From positions 73,291,741 to 73,355,740 of the forward strand of contig CM041465.1 of NCBI GenBank assembly GCA_023213395.1: a DNA stretch of 64,000 nucleotides, in the 5' to 3' direction. The position numbers and the translations under genes were made by a program. Positions 34,519 to 46,649 of the stretch are shown here, piece after piece (the first letter of the stretch is position 1; the number at the start of each line of letters is the position of its first letter). The notes below the pieces were generated by a model. It ran no database searches and was not told the DNA's origin. It was given only the letters and a program-made list of their open reading frames with translations. The stretch is from Cycas panzhihuaensis. Taxonomy: Eukaryota > Cycadophyta.

Positions 34519-34811
34519 TGAAGTAATCCTAAATTAGATTTACTTCCTTAAATATAGAAGAAAGTTGAAATGAAAGCTGAATAAGCACAATTTCCATGGC
34601 TACCAAGTGCCAAATAAAATTAGGACTAACCAAAAAATAAAACTTACATAATAAAATGAGGGTTTCCTCGATTTATAAGTGCCAAAATGGCCCCCTATTA
34701 AAAAATTAGCTTTAATAATAATATTAATAATAAAATACCAACTTCTTAACAATAATAAAATCAACTTCTTATAAAATGCTAACTCTTCCTCACTAAATTA
34801 TGATCATTACA
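34519..34811 (-). mobile_element. gypsy LTR, right copy (5' LTR)
   Basis: Starts TGAAGTAATCC next to the PBS. The end is either 34811 (ATTACA) or about 34845, because the terminal segment around AATACCAACTCTTCCTTAAT is present in a duplicated form here. Confidence 0.78.
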
Positions 34812-34845
34812 AAATACCAACTCTTCCTTAATAGATTATGATAGA

Positions 34846-36017
34846 TATATATATACACTAATTTTATATATTGTAAAATGGATGTGATTTGTATAAGAAT
34901 GAAATAAAATTTCAAGCCTATTGAAATTATTTTTTTCTAAGTTTAGATAGGTTTATCATTCTTATATTGTATAATCTTGGTTACCCGTTTCTGTAGGGTA
35001 TTTGAGTAATTTAGGTGCAATATAGTTGGTTTTAATGCTTATTGCACATGTCTAGGGTCTATTATAGGCAATTATATTATCATAGAATAACAAATTTATG
35101 CATTTTGATACTTAAAACTTATGCTTTTTAATTTATTTATTAGCTTGAGTTATTTAGATGTTTAGATAAATTTTTAAATACTTTATGTATGGGTCGTTTC
35201 CATTAATGATGCATATTGTAAGATTATTTCAACAGGTTTTCTAGTGATTCAAATGTTGTATTTGAAGCAGAAGCGCTCCCCTTAAGGTTTATTCTCAAAC
35301 ATAAAACTTTGAGTACTGCCAAGCAAACATAATTAGTAAGTTCTTTAAAGGGGATTCACTGCTAAATAGGGTGAAGAAATCTAATTTGATTTCAAGGTAT
35401 AATCAAATTATTAACAAGTTGGAGATACCTGTTTTCTCATACTATTTAATTAATATATTAAAAAAAATCTACACTAATACCTACATGAAAAATAAACATA
35501 TCAATATATAAACCACACTAACATTTGCATACAAGTTTAAATAATATTATTCATAGTAAGAGCTCATTTTTAACTTAAAGGTGTTGTTTCAAAGTCCCAT
35601 GGTTGCACATTAGAGCAACATTCATAGATGCTTTTTAACACTCTTGGAGGCTTTTTTTTTAAAGTGTAAAAATAATGGTCATAGAGTTTAAAATAGTGAG
35701 TTAATCATTGCTAAAAAGTAGAAATATAAATAAAATTTAAGCACTTATTTGAAAGGGTTTATCAACCTATGAATTACCGTAAAAGAACTTTGTTTTAAAA
35801 GGCCACTTAATGGCACCTATTGATTGAAAAATAACACATTAGAATCTAATTTTAAAGGGTTTTAAAATCATAATAAGTAGCTATTCAAAGACTGATACCA
35901 TAGGAGAAAAAATAACATTAAAAAACCATTTTATAGTAAAAAAAAGTTGAAGCTAAAATAATAAGAAAAACACTATTTTTCTTGGTGCAAAAAATCACTT
36001 TTTTAACCACAAAACTA
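34846..36017. other. no recognisable gene
   Basis: AT-rich DNA with a TA-rich run at 34845-34857. Stops occur in all frames and no LTR or domain motif was seen. Confidence 0.4.
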
Positions 36018-36440
36018 TGTTGGGTTTTCTTTAGAAAACCCATGTTAGCATCACCATTTAATATTAAGCCATTTATTAATATTAATATGTGGTATAATTA
36101 TGTGACTAGCGAAAATGTGTGAGTTATTCTGAGAGTCACAACCTTTAAGGGTTGACACCTCTTCGGGGATTATAAATATTTTAGAGTCCATTATATACTC
36201 AAACACTTTAAAATTAATGTAATCAAGAGATCTTTTGTGGTGGGTTTTTTAGCCAAAGGTTTTTTCATGTATATCCTATGTACTGTGCAATTGGTCTCTA
36301 TTTATTCTATTTGATTGTTGTGTATGGTAAAGATTCTATAGTGTGTAAATATGTATGCATTCATTTATGTTTATTAATATGATATTAAAGCTGTAAGGTC
36401 CTATATAGTTAGGATTGGGTGGAGCAATAAGATCATTGGT
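36018..36440 (+). mobile_element. probable LTR (copia-like), plus orientation
   Basis: It begins TGTTGGGTTT. A TATA-like GATTATAAATATTT is at 36168-36181, followed by GGTGGGTTTTTTAGCCAAAG (about 36239), a layout common in plant copia LTRs. No partner LTR or PBS was found, so both ends are approximate and the call is tentative. Confidence 0.4.
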
Positions 36441-37720
36441 TGCCATGTAAAACCAACAGAACTTAAGTTTCTTAAAGATTTTCTCTTCTCTAATAACTTG
36501 CAAAGCAAGCATAGTGGTTAATGGTATATGAGGAGGTGAAATTCACTTATTAACAAGGTTAATAGACTGTTTGGGGTCAAAAATCAAATTTGGAATCTCT
36601 TTAGACTAAGTTGGGTTCATTTTGAAGTCATGTAGAGCTGGTTGTGCATGTTGGGTATTGTATAAAGCTAGTTGGGCATGATCTAAAGGTGATTTAATAG
36701 TGTTGGGTATCATTGGACATTATTCAAGTAAGTTGGGCATTGTTTTAAATACATTCAAAATTATTGGGCATTAAAATCAATATTTTATATTTAAAAAATC
36801 ATTACTTCAGTTATAGGTGAGATTGCATCCATGTAAAATAGTTTTATATACATGAAAAGGTTATTAGGAAACATTTAAGGCCATTTGAAGGATTTTTTTT
36901 ATTTTGTGTTGATTGGGGCTAGAGTTGGACAACTTTATGAAGCTTGTGACCTTGTTTTCTCTTCATTCCAAGTGTATGCTACTTGAAAAAGGTCTAATAC
37001 CTACTTGTGTATGTCAGTAATAATATTTAATTATATATTTTAAGCCAAAAGAGGCATTTTGTAAGCAGTAGAAAGATTGTTTTCCCTTGCATAGGTCGCA
37101 ACCCTCATTGAATAGTCACATCCTTTATATCACATGTTTTTAAGTCATAATCACATTTCAAGATGAGCTTCATATATCTTAAGGTTTCTAAACATTAATC
37201 TATCTTAAATATTTGATATTGTGTATTGTATAGCATATGGGTTAAGTCAAAAGGCATATAGGAGTTTTGGATAGCTACCAACCAAGGAATATATTTCCTA
37301 GGAATATTCCTATATAAATTAAAGTTATAACCTTTGTAAAACCATTATGAAAGTAATTTTGAGTCAAATACTTCATGATTTAAAAGATTTCAAAGAGCAT
37401 ATCTGTTAAATTTAGCATCGATTCTGACTTACAAATCCTTTCAACCACTATTGTATTGAAAATTCCAATTTGTTGAAGCATTTTTTGAGGATTCTAAATA
37501 TTTTTAAAAGCTTTTTAAGCAATTGGAGAACCTTTTAAGTCCTACTATTATTGGGTTGATTGTTTGTGAGTAGTTTTTTAGTTTGCATAACTATTAAATT
37601 GAGTGCCCTAGCATATACTCTTGTGAAAAAGGAAAACATCATGAAGTTAGTGATGTCCAAGGGACTATAAGTCTAGTAATTTGGTATTATTGACTCTAAT
37701 TTAAAGCTCGTTTCTTAAGA
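36441..37720. other. no gene; possible copia leader
   Basis: It lies between the LTR-like segment and a copia gag in the same orientation, so it may be the leader of that fragment. It holds repeated GTTGGGCAT-like words at 36640-36770. Confidence 0.35.
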
Positions 37721-38690
37721 ATGGATAAATTAATGCCTAAAGTCATCTTTAATGGCAATAACTTCAGTGAGTCGAAGGCCAATATGGAGTTAGTACTCAT
37801 GCTAAACAAACTCTAGCACTTACAAAGGCGAAAGCGGGCACACTTCTAATAGATCATAAAGAATATGTTCATCTTCAGGAGAAGTAGTTCATGGTGGTTA
37901 GATTGTTGAAATTATCACTAGCTCCAAACCATAAAGTGATGCTTTATAACCTTGGGTAATTAGATAAAATTTAGGCCAAGTTGTGTGATACATTTGAAAA
38001 GAAAAAGAAAAATAGGCATTTCGCTTTGATGTTGGAGCTTTTCAATTCTAAGATGGAAGATGAGATCAACATAAGTGCTTATCTAAACAAAGTTGCTAAT
38101 TTGAAGAATGAGCTGGAAGACTTAAAACCAAACTCAATTAATGATAAGTTATTGTTTGTGGTGGCTATGTCAAAATTGCCAGCTACATTTTTAACTTTCC
38201 AAACCATCTATAGAAGAGATAAAGTAATAGAGGGTGAAATGTTTGATGGTATTAAAAATATCATTCTAGTTGCAAATGCCAAGCTAAAACATCATGGTAT
38301 GTTTGGTGGTTCTGCTTTGAATAAGGCCTTAGTCATGAAGATAAAAAGAAAAGAGATTATTCAAGAAGAAAGGTCCACACAGAGGATAGGGCATTAATCT
38401 CGAGAAAAGAAGAAATTCATTAGAAAATGTAACTACTACAAAAAGGAAGGGCACTGAGAGAAGAACTACTAATTGAAAAGATGGGACAAACATAAAGCTA
38501 GCCAAGATGATGAGGGGAAGAATGTTGCAGCACATTGTGTCAGAGTTACAACCTTGTCAACCAAGTCAAGTCAAAGAGATTATTAGATTTTAGACTCTCG
38601 AGGTCATAAGTATATCTCTTTTTAGAAGCAGGAATTTGATGCATTGAGTGCAGTCAATGCCAAAGTGTCGTTGTTTATTGCAATGAAAAC
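37721..38690 (+). pseudogene. copia gag and protease start, C2 family
   Basis: ATG at 37721 gives MDKLMPKVIFNGNNFSESKA. The 138-residue open part (37981-38397) has MCDTFEKKKKNRHFALMLEL and ISAYLNKVANLKNELEDLKP, close to the C2 gag at 18617-18393. A zinc knuckle, CNYYKKEGH, has lost Cys residues to Tyr. Protease begins at about 38586 as ILDSRGHKYISF, and the homology ends near 38690. Integrase and RT are missing, so this is a truncated copy. Confidence 0.85.
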
Positions 38691-38705
38691 ATACTTGATT
38701 ATCTA

Positions 38706-38792
38706 TTGATTTTCCTCTAATAGATCTTGATTTTCCTCTAATGGACCTTCCTCTCCTTTCCCTTGTATCTATTGATCTTCCTCTAATGGTTC
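38706..38792 (+). repeat. 21-bp imperfect tandem repeats
   Basis: TTGATTTTCCTCTAATAGATC at 38706 (quoted without its last base elsewhere) is repeated at 38727 and, after a 24-bp gap, at 38772, with TTCCTCTAAT kept in all three. It sits at the junction between the truncated gag fragment and the next LTR. Confidence 0.65.
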
Positions 38793-38842
38793 TACCTTTA
38801 TTGTAATCCTATTCTCTAATCATGAGTCTAGAAAGAAATACT

Positions 38843-39374
38843 TCTTCAACTTTAGTTTCTTTAAGTGATTTACTTTGTAAAGTTCTATTAATATATTTTA
38901 TGTTAGTGTGCCTTATCACTTAAAGTGATGAAGTATGCACCCACTTTATTTCTAATTACATAATGTTGTAGTTTGAGGGTTAACATACCCTCATGCATTT
39001 ATGCTCTAAGAGAGCTTTAAGAGATACCTATCCCACATGCAACTAGCATGCTTGCATATTTGACATTCATGAAACATGCAACACTCTTGAGTCTCTATAT
39101 ATTGAGACCATTCTTCATGTATTTCACAACAGTGAGTGTTGTAGTATTATACTGTTGTTCTTGGTTAATATAAGCTTCTTATTTATTTAGAGTTTGATTA
39201 ATTCCTTCTCCTCCAAATTTTGTGTGCTCATGCTTATGATCTCCATGTTTATGCTTGATCGTAGTACTGATCACCATGCTAGCTTGATTAAATGCTAATT
39301 ATCTTCATTCTCATAGCAATCTTTCCTCTGTTTTAGATACTTAAGGCCATATGCTTAATGTCCCATTCTTAACA
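38843..39374 (+). mobile_element. copia C1-family 5' LTR
   Basis: It pairs with 45354-45874. Shared blocks include ATATATTGAGACCATTCTTC and TGTTGTTCTTGGTTAATATA. The last base (AACA at 39371-39374) is firm; the start is approximate because the first 25 bases are diverged. Confidence 0.88.
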
Positions 39375-39376
39375 TT

Positions 39377-39388
39377 TAGTATCAGAGC
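39377..39388 (+). other. primer-binding site
   Basis: TAGTATCAGAGC, two bases after the LTR: the initiator-Met PBS with one G-to-A change. Confidence 0.88.
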
Positions 39389-41185
39389 CTTGTGAAAGGA
39401 GTTTTTTTTTAATTTCTAAGAAGGTTCCAAACCCTTAATGATAACCTTCACTCTTCGAAGGCAATTCAAGGCTTAGTTTGGTCAGTTTTTTAAATTTTCT
39501 CACAAATTCTTAGATATTTGTAGGCTAAAGATTGGTTATCTTAAGTTTTGATTTTTTTAGATTTATTTCATTGGATGTAATAGTGAAATATCACTAAAAA
39601 TAGTGTTTTTTCTTGATTTTCTACAATAAAAAATTAAATTTTATAGAATTACTGATAGATCTCTAGAGATTATTCATTTTTTGACTGAAAATTCATCTCT
39701 TATTCATCCCTCTATGCCTGCACCTCACATGCAAGAACTAACACATTGTTCTAGGTGACTTTTTCATATGCAAGGCAAATATTTTTAACAAAAAATACTT
39801 ATTTCTTCTGAGTTTGTCTTGTTGGCCTCTTTTTGTTCATCACTACAGGTGGAATTGACTATGGAGAAGAGATTTAGAGTATTAAATTTGGGTTTTAAAC
39901 TCTCGACTGAGATACAACAACTGCCTAAGCTCCCACAACGGTGTGCCAATACGATTCTTCATTTACTTCATTCTCTTTGCACAAAAGCTTTATAGCTCAT
40001 AAAAATTTATAGACTTTATCTTGCATCCCCTACAACCATCCCTCTAAAGTTTCGTCTTAATCAAATCATCCTGTAAAGAGTTCTCATCGATCAAAGTTAT
40101 TTAGTGCGTCACTGTTATTCTAACTTTTTTTATTTTGAAAAGATTTCATTTGGTGACTTTACAAATCAAACTTTCATTATAAAATTTAGGATATGCTTGG
40201 AATACTTTCTTTTTAATAAATGACTCCTTCCTATAGTTTGATTTTTAATACTTTTCTTAAGCAATATTTCATCATTTAAGCATATTTTAGCCTCTTTTTT
40301 TTTTCTTAAATTCATAAACACATTTTAAAAAAATTACAAATGTGTTTTTGACTTAAGATAAGTGATTTTAATGATATTTTGTGCTCCATAATAAAAAATT
40401 TACGTTTTGAGTGATTTTATAAGGCTCCCTACAAGGTAATCTTCATGCCTTAGTCATTAAAAAGGGACCGAATTTACTAATTTCTAATAAAATCACTTAT
40501 TTTTTTAGGCTAGTTATGACTATTTAAACTCTTAACACTTTGGTGCTATTTGTCTACTTGGTACAAGTGATTAAATTTGATATGAAACGGTTATTTTTTG
40601 TTATTAAAAATGAACCCACTTCAGCACTACATTGAAGCAAGAAATTTCTCATTTTGGATACTTAACACTTTTTGATATTTTTAAGTACTTTTATAAATAC
40701 TTTATGTATTAAAATTTATGTACTCAATTGCTTCATTTTGAAGCCATTTCATTCATATATTGATTAAGCATTTTAAGCAACAACATTTTCACTTAAATAA
40801 ATTTATCTAAATTAACTTAAACTTTTAATAAATTTGCTTTAAAATCTTGTGGAAGAGGCCTGAAAAAGGTTAAAACCTTGCCTCTCTAATCTAAAGCTTA
40901 ATGCATTCCCTAGAGGACCAATTAATTATACAGTCAATGCATGACAATTAAGATTTCTTGGAGTAAATGGGGTTTGAAAAGGATGTTATTGGGGTCGAAA
41001 ATCCCAAAGAAAGCACCGTATGTCGGTGCAGATCAACCCTACCTAGCCTTGTCCTAGATTTGGCTTAGTCAATTGTTAAATCTACTTATGAAAATCAAGG
41101 CTATTGGTGTGTTAGAATGGGGAACTTAAGTGGTAAAAGCTTTGAGTTTACAAGTTATCTACTAGGTTTAAGACCTTTTAATCAA
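39389..41185 (+). other. copia leader, 1.8 kb, no gene
   Basis: Non-coding, AT-rich. It matches in order the three leader pieces of C1 (28969-28640, 21859-20655, 14504-14041, all minus). No open frame is conserved between the two copies. Confidence 0.75.
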
Positions 41186-42170
41186 TTTAAACATAATGGT
41201 TGCTATCAATATATTTAATGCATGCACTATTAAATTAAATGGACAAGATAACTATCAGGAATGGAAGAGACTAATACATAATCTGCTAATCGTGAATGAA
41301 TTTTGATGATTTATTTTTAGAAAAAATTCTAGACTTGTACCTATTGTGAACCCAACTAATAATACTGTGCTACTTCCTCCTGATCTTGTTTTAACTGCTG
41401 CTTAGGATGTTAAGGATGAGACTGCCTTAGCATTTTTGCATATAATTGTTGATGTAAATGTAGACTAAAATAGTGCATATGCCAAAACATCAAAAGAAGC
41501 TTGGGATTCTTTGTCTTTATTATATAAAAGATGAGATGATGCTCACATTATGATTATCAAAGAAAAGTTGTATTTTTTGAAATTTGTAAAGTCCATGTAT
41601 ACATTCTTATCTACTATTAAATAGATATGTAATGAGTTAAATAGTCTTGATAAACCAACTTCTAGAGATGAATTTATAACTTCAACTTTGTATGCTTTGT
41701 CGAAAAAATATAATGGATTCATCTAATCAATTATCAGAGATGGCACATTGGCTACTTTGGCTTTCAATTAGCTTGAGAGTTTCTTACTTTACGATAGGAA
41801 GAACCATCAACTTCAAGATCATTCATGGCTAAGTTCAAGGTCGAATAGAATCCCAAATAATCATTTCAAAAATAATTTGGGAGTATGAACATTGACATAT
41901 CTAAAGCCAATAAAATATGTCATTATTGTGGCAAGGTATGTCACATAACTCTAGAATGTAAAAAGAAGTAATTAGATTTGTAACAATAACATTTTCAATA
42001 ATAACAACAATATCCTCATCAACAATAATTTTAGCAACAATATAGTAGCAACAGCAACAACAACCATCTAGACCAAATTGAGGTGGCTTGTAAGGTGGTT
42101 AAAGAGGAAGAGGAGTCTTTAGAGGTGGCAATCGATGCCACTCAAACCAATTTGCAGATGTAGATAAAAT
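41186..42170 (+). pseudogene. copia gag with intact zinc knuckle
   Basis: NIFNACTIKLNGQDNYQEWK at about 41203 is the gag start. VDVNVDxNSAYAKTSKEAWD follows at about 41450 (normally A..AW..L...Y). The zinc knuckle CHYCGKVCHITLEC (41918-41959) has perfect C-x2-C-x4-H-x4-C spacing. An Asn/Gln-rich segment follows (41980-42065), as in C1. Stops interrupt the frame at several places. Confidence 0.85.
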
Positions 42171-42189
42171 GTTTTGTACTTATCATAAC

Positions 42190-42810
42190 TCTAGAAGTGA
42201 TAACACTTAGATAATTGATTTAGGGGCATCTTGATATATGACTGGCAATGAAGAATTACTTTATAATATCGAGAAAGGAAGAGGGTAATCTATTACACTT
42301 GATAATAATGAATTTATTGAGATTTTTGGCAAAGGCAAAATTAGCTTATTTCATTCACCTAATAACCCTACTTTTATATTTCTCACTGGAGATGCTTATC
42401 TAATACCTTTGATGGAGAAAAGCCTCTTATCTGTTAGTTAGTTATACAAATAATAAATGAATATTTTGTTTAAAGATGGAAAATGCATAATTAGTAATAG
42501 AAATGATCAAGTGGTAGCTATTAGTTATGAGAACCATGGACTTTACAAATTGGATGTATCAAATATAACACCTACCTATTTTGTCACTCAATCTATGTCA
42601 AAAGATCAACTTTGTCATAATGGACTAGGCCACTTAAGCTTGAAAAATATTAAGATGATGTTTATTAAAAACATAGTGTATGAGCTTTCTAAGATAATTG
42701 AATCAAAGTGTCTTTATGAAACATGTATCGTGGGGAATCAACATAGACAACATTTTCTAAAGGTAATTCATAGTGTGCATCAAAACTCTTACAATTAATT
42801 CATATAGATT
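42190..42810 (+). pseudogene. copia protease and GAG-pre-integrase
   Basis: IIDLGAS near 42218 is the protease active-site region (DSGAS is normal, so Ser to Leu), followed by MTGNEELL and GKGKISLF. The open frame at 42457-42798 contains LYKLDVSNITPTYFVT, LCHNGLGHLSLKNIKMM and CLYETCIVGNQHRQHF: the GAG-pre-integrase HHCC-like region, where W-H-x-R-L-G-H is usual and here reads L-C-H-N-G-L-G-H. Confidence 0.87.
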
Positions 42811-43500
42811 AATGTGGACCTATGTCTATGACATTTCTTAGAGGATCTTTATATTACATCACCTTTATTGATAATTTTTCACATAAAGTTTGGGTGTACT
42901 TCATCAAACAAAAATCAGAGGCATTTCAAACTTTTAAGAAATTCAAACTATAAATGAAAATAAATCTAGATACTCAATCAAAAAATCTTAAGACTGGATA
43001 ATAGAGGTGAATTTACCTTTAGGAATTTCAATGAATTCTGCAAGGCTCATGGAATCAGGCAATAATTCACTATTTCTTATACATCTCAATAGAATGGAGT
43101 TTCTAAGCATATGAACAACAAGACTTTGACTAATAAAGCTAAAGTTATGATATATGCAAAAGGGCTACCTCGTTCTTATTAGGCAAAAGCATTATGCACA
43201 TTAATTTATGTGGTAAATAGGAGTCCAACTACAATATTCACTAACATGACACTAAAGAAGTCTTAGTTTAGTAGAAAGTTAATAGTTAACCATTTGAGAA
43301 CTTTTGGGTGCACTATTTATATACATATTTCCTATTAGCAAATGACCAAGTTAGATTATAAACAATCTCAAATATATTTTCGTTGACTATATTATTCACA
43401 AGAAAGCATATAGGATATATAGCCCTACTGCTAAGAAAATGCATATTTTTAGAGATGTAATATTTGTTGAAGATAATAAGGATTTAGAATCTACATTCAT
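42811..43500 (+). pseudogene. copia integrase core
   Basis: LIHIDxCGPMSMTFLRGSLY at about 42798-42860 holds the first catalytic Asp position. YITFIDNFSHKVWVYFIKQK follows (the second Asp in FIDDFS reads FIDN), then EFTFRNFNEFCKAHG and SYTSQxNGVSKHMNNKTLTN near 43080. KVFGC-like and MHIFRDVIFVED near 43440 complete the block. It has several stops. Confidence 0.87.
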
Positions 43501-43820
43501 CTAATCTCTCACTAGAAAAGGTAAACAAGTTGTTGATGATTTCCTTCCCTCACAATCATATACACCATATATATCTTCTGTTCATGTCATTTCTACTTCA
43601 GCTCCATCTACTTCAAATTTAGCTCCACTTGACCCTTACACTTCTTCAGTTGATCAACCTATAGAGCTAGAGGATATTAAAGTTAAAGCTACTTCTATAA
43701 AGAAGTTACCCAAATGGTATACATAGATAATGCATAATAGTCAAATCATAGAAAAAAAACATCTATAAAAGATTAGGTAATAAATAAACTATGTACTTAT
43801 AGTTGAGATGCTTTGGGTTA
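43501..43820 (+). pseudogene. copia integrase-RT hinge
   Basis: A Ser/Pro/Thr-rich stretch (YISSVHVISTSAPSTSNLAP at about 43567), ending in KKLPKWY. Low complexity with stops, as is typical of this linker. Confidence 0.7.
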
Positions 43821-44560
43821 ATAAGCCTTCTACTTTTGAGGAAACATGTAAAAGTGAAAAGTGGAAAGCTGCCATAGATGAAGAAATCTATTCTATTGAA
43901 AATAATAAAACATGGAATTTAGTGTAATTGCCTAAAAACAAAGAGGTAATAAGTTGCAAATGGGTTTATAAAACCAAATTTCATTCGAGCGTCATAAGGT
44001 TTGACTTGTTGCAAAGGGTTTCAAACAAAAAGAAGGCATTGATTATGATGAGACCTTTGCACAAATAGTAAACATGAATACTATCAGACTTATATTGGTC
44101 TTACCTGTTCAATACAAGTGGCCATTTTACTAGATGAATGTGAAGAACACATTTCTCAATGATGATCTTCAAGAGGAGGTTTATTGGAGCAACCTCTTGG
44201 TTACATTGAATAAGGCAAAGAATATTTGGTTTGCCATCTCAAGAAGGCTTTGTATAGTTTAAAACATGATCTTAGTGTATGTTCCTCTAAAATCAATAAT
44301 TAGTTTTTGAAACATGGATGTTATCGATCTACATTAGATCCTAACTTGTATATAAAAGTTAAGAAGAACCATTTTATCTTTGTTGTGTTGTATGTTGATG
44401 ACTTAGTAATTATAGGGAATGATACTAAGATGATTTAGATTCTCCAAGATGATCTTAAGAGAAGTTTTGAGATGACTAATCTTAGACTCCTCCAATATTT
44501 TTTAGGTATGGAGGTATGACAACAGTCAGGTCATATCTTCATTTCCCAAACAAAGGATTC
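43821..44560 (+). pseudogene. copia reverse transcriptase
   Basis: NKPSTFEETCKSEKWKAAID at about 43822 is the RT entry, then EEIYSIENNKTWNLV, KEGIDYDETFAQ (about 44030), MNTIRLIL and MNVKNTFLNDDLQEEVYW (about 44130-44185). The catalytic motif VLYVDDLVIIGN is intact (YVDD at 44391-44402). FEMTNLRLLQYFLGMEV follows. Stops and at least two frameshifts break it between 44190 and 44380. Confidence 0.92.
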
Positions 44561-45260
44561 TTGAAACATTTTGTAATGTTTTAGAATAGAGAATTACAAA
44601 CTATTGTCGACACCTATGAAGAATGAAATTAAGTTATCACTTGATGAGGAAGCAAAACCAACAAATCCTATATTATACCAACAACTAGTGGGCAACGTAA
44701 TGTACCTCACCAATACTAGACCGAACATTTTATTTATAATTGGGATTTGTTCATAATATATATCTTAACCTAATAAAAAACATTAGAATACAACAAAGTG
44801 TATACTAAGATACATCAAAGGCACATTTTAGCATGGCCTTCTATATACTCATAATGAGAACTTCATTTTGGAGGGATTTTTAGATTTTGCTTCGACATGT
44901 TGCTAAAATAGTTAGAGATTAACCTTGGGATTTTATTTTACCCTTGGTTAAGGAGTTATTTCACAAAGTTGTAAAAAGCATCCCAATGTTACCATGTCAT
45001 CCACGGAACCTGAGAACAAAACTACAGTCAATGCAACTTGTAAGGCTATTTGACTGAGGAGGATTCTTTAAGAGCTTGAAGTTGAGCACAGTCACCCCAT
45101 TAGGCTATATTACGATAATTAAAGTGTATCAAAGTTAACCAAAAATCTAGTTTTACATGCATAGACCAAGCACATTAAGGTTCATCACCATTTCATCAAG
45201 AAGTATATTTAGAACAGTGAGATCAACATTTTCTTTAAGCTCATAGACTAAGATATTATA
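44561..45260 (+). pseudogene. copia RNase H
   Basis: PMKNEIKLSLDEEAKPTNPI, then LYQQLVGNVMYLTNTRPNIL (about 44675-44735), the RT-RNase H connection. LRYIKGTF-like sequence follows at about 44810. VTMSSTEPENKTTVNATCKA near 45000 corresponds to VALSSTEAEYxAxxxAxxE. The C-terminal K-H-I-E-I-x-x-H-F area (VHHHFIKKYI) is at about 45180. It is broken by stops. Confidence 0.85.
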
Positions 45261-45341
45261 AATATCTTTATCAAGCCACTTGGTAGAGAGAAGTTTAAAA
45301 AATTTAGAGATAGTCTTAGTGTCTGACTTAACATTATAAAT

Positions 45342-45353
45342 ATTAAGAGGGGA
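45342..45353 (+). other. copia polypurine tract
   Basis: ATTAAGAGGGGA ends directly at the 3' LTR start. Confidence 0.88.
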
Positions 45354-45874
45354 TGTTAAACCTTTATGTTTAAATATTAAGTGATGTACTTTGTAATATT
45401 TTATTAATGTACTTTATGTTAGTGTGACTTACCACTTAAAGTGATAAAATATACACCAACTTTATTTTTAGTTGCACAATATTGTAACTTAAGAGTTAAT
45501 GTACTCTTAGTACTTATACTCCAAAAGAACTTTAAGGAACACTTATCCCATATGGAACTAATATGTTTGTATGTTTGACATTTGCCAAGCATGCAACACG
45601 CTTGAGCTTTTATATATTGAGACCATTCTTCATGTATTTCATAAGAGTGAGTGTTGTAATGTTATATTGTTGTTCTTGGTTAATATAAACTTCTTATTTA
45701 TTTGGAGTTGGATCAATTCTTTTTCCTCTATATTTTGTGTCCTCATGTTTATGCTTGCTCATAGTACTAATCTCCATGTTAACTTAATTAGATTCTAATC
45801 ATCTTCATTATCATAACAATCTTTCCTCTCTTTTAGATCCTTAAGGCCATATGCTTAATGCCCCATTCCCAACA
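45354..45874 (+). mobile_element. copia C1-family 3' LTR
   Basis: 521 bp, TGTTAAACC...TTCCCAACA, with clean termini. It pairs with 38843-39374. Confidence 0.92.
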
Positions 45875-46649
45875 CCTAATACATTGATATATGTGACCAC
45901 CTCTTATTACTATTATCCAATCGATACGTCCTACAAAGGTCATTAGAAAAGTTATGCATAGAATAGGAATCTATCCAACTTAAGTAGATTTTGATATATC
46001 TTGAATGTCTTTTGATATGTTATTCATGTTTGTAATATTGAAACTTTAAGTTTGAATGTTGTGCTTTCTTGGGATATGTCATTGATGAGGGTCTTACCTA
46101 ACAAGTTTTACCATGCTAGGCCTGTTGATAATATGGATTTTGATATAGTCCCACTTTAGTTTGTCTTTCAACCTTTGGTGATGTCTTCTCTTCCTTATCC
46201 TCAGTTATATCTAGTGGTGTGGGGTGGTAAACAACTTATGCTGCTTGCTCTTGACACTCTTTTCCCCCCTCATCATTTTTTTATTGTTCTTGACTTTGTG
46301 GAATTAGGAGAATTCCTTGTGTTACCTTACGATTGAGCCTTCCTAATATTTGGCAAGTTTTATATTTTTCTTGTTGAAAACTCTGCATCTCCTGCCACCA
46401 AGAATCATTGTATTTTATACAGATAGCTGATTGTAGCCAACAAAATTTATTAAATAGATTAGATCTATACCATTCCCTAAACTAAAGGTAAGTCATTCCT
46501 TGTAGATATAATGAGGCCACTTTAGACATCTCTTCATTGCTCAAATAGTCATTAGTAGGTGACCTTAAATATAGATGCATATCTTTAAGCTAATCATTTG
46601 CGAAAAACGTCCCATCTGCATTAAATATAAGTAGTATAAGTCTTTCGAT
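45875..46649. other. no recognisable gene
   Basis: AT-rich, with stops in all frames; no LTR, PBS or domain motif was seen. Confidence 0.4.

Larger units (their letters stand above)
38843..45874 (+). mobile_element. Ty1/copia element, C1 family, near full length
   Basis: A 7.0-kb plus-strand element with 5' LTR, PBS, long leader, gag, protease, integrase, RT, RNase H, PPT and 3' LTR in canonical copia order (integrase before RT). It is the uninterrupted relative of the nested C1. No TSD could be confirmed: CCTAA follows the 3' LTR and the left end is too decayed. Stops in every domain make it inactive, but key motifs (zinc knuckle, YVDD) are kept. Confidence 0.92.
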
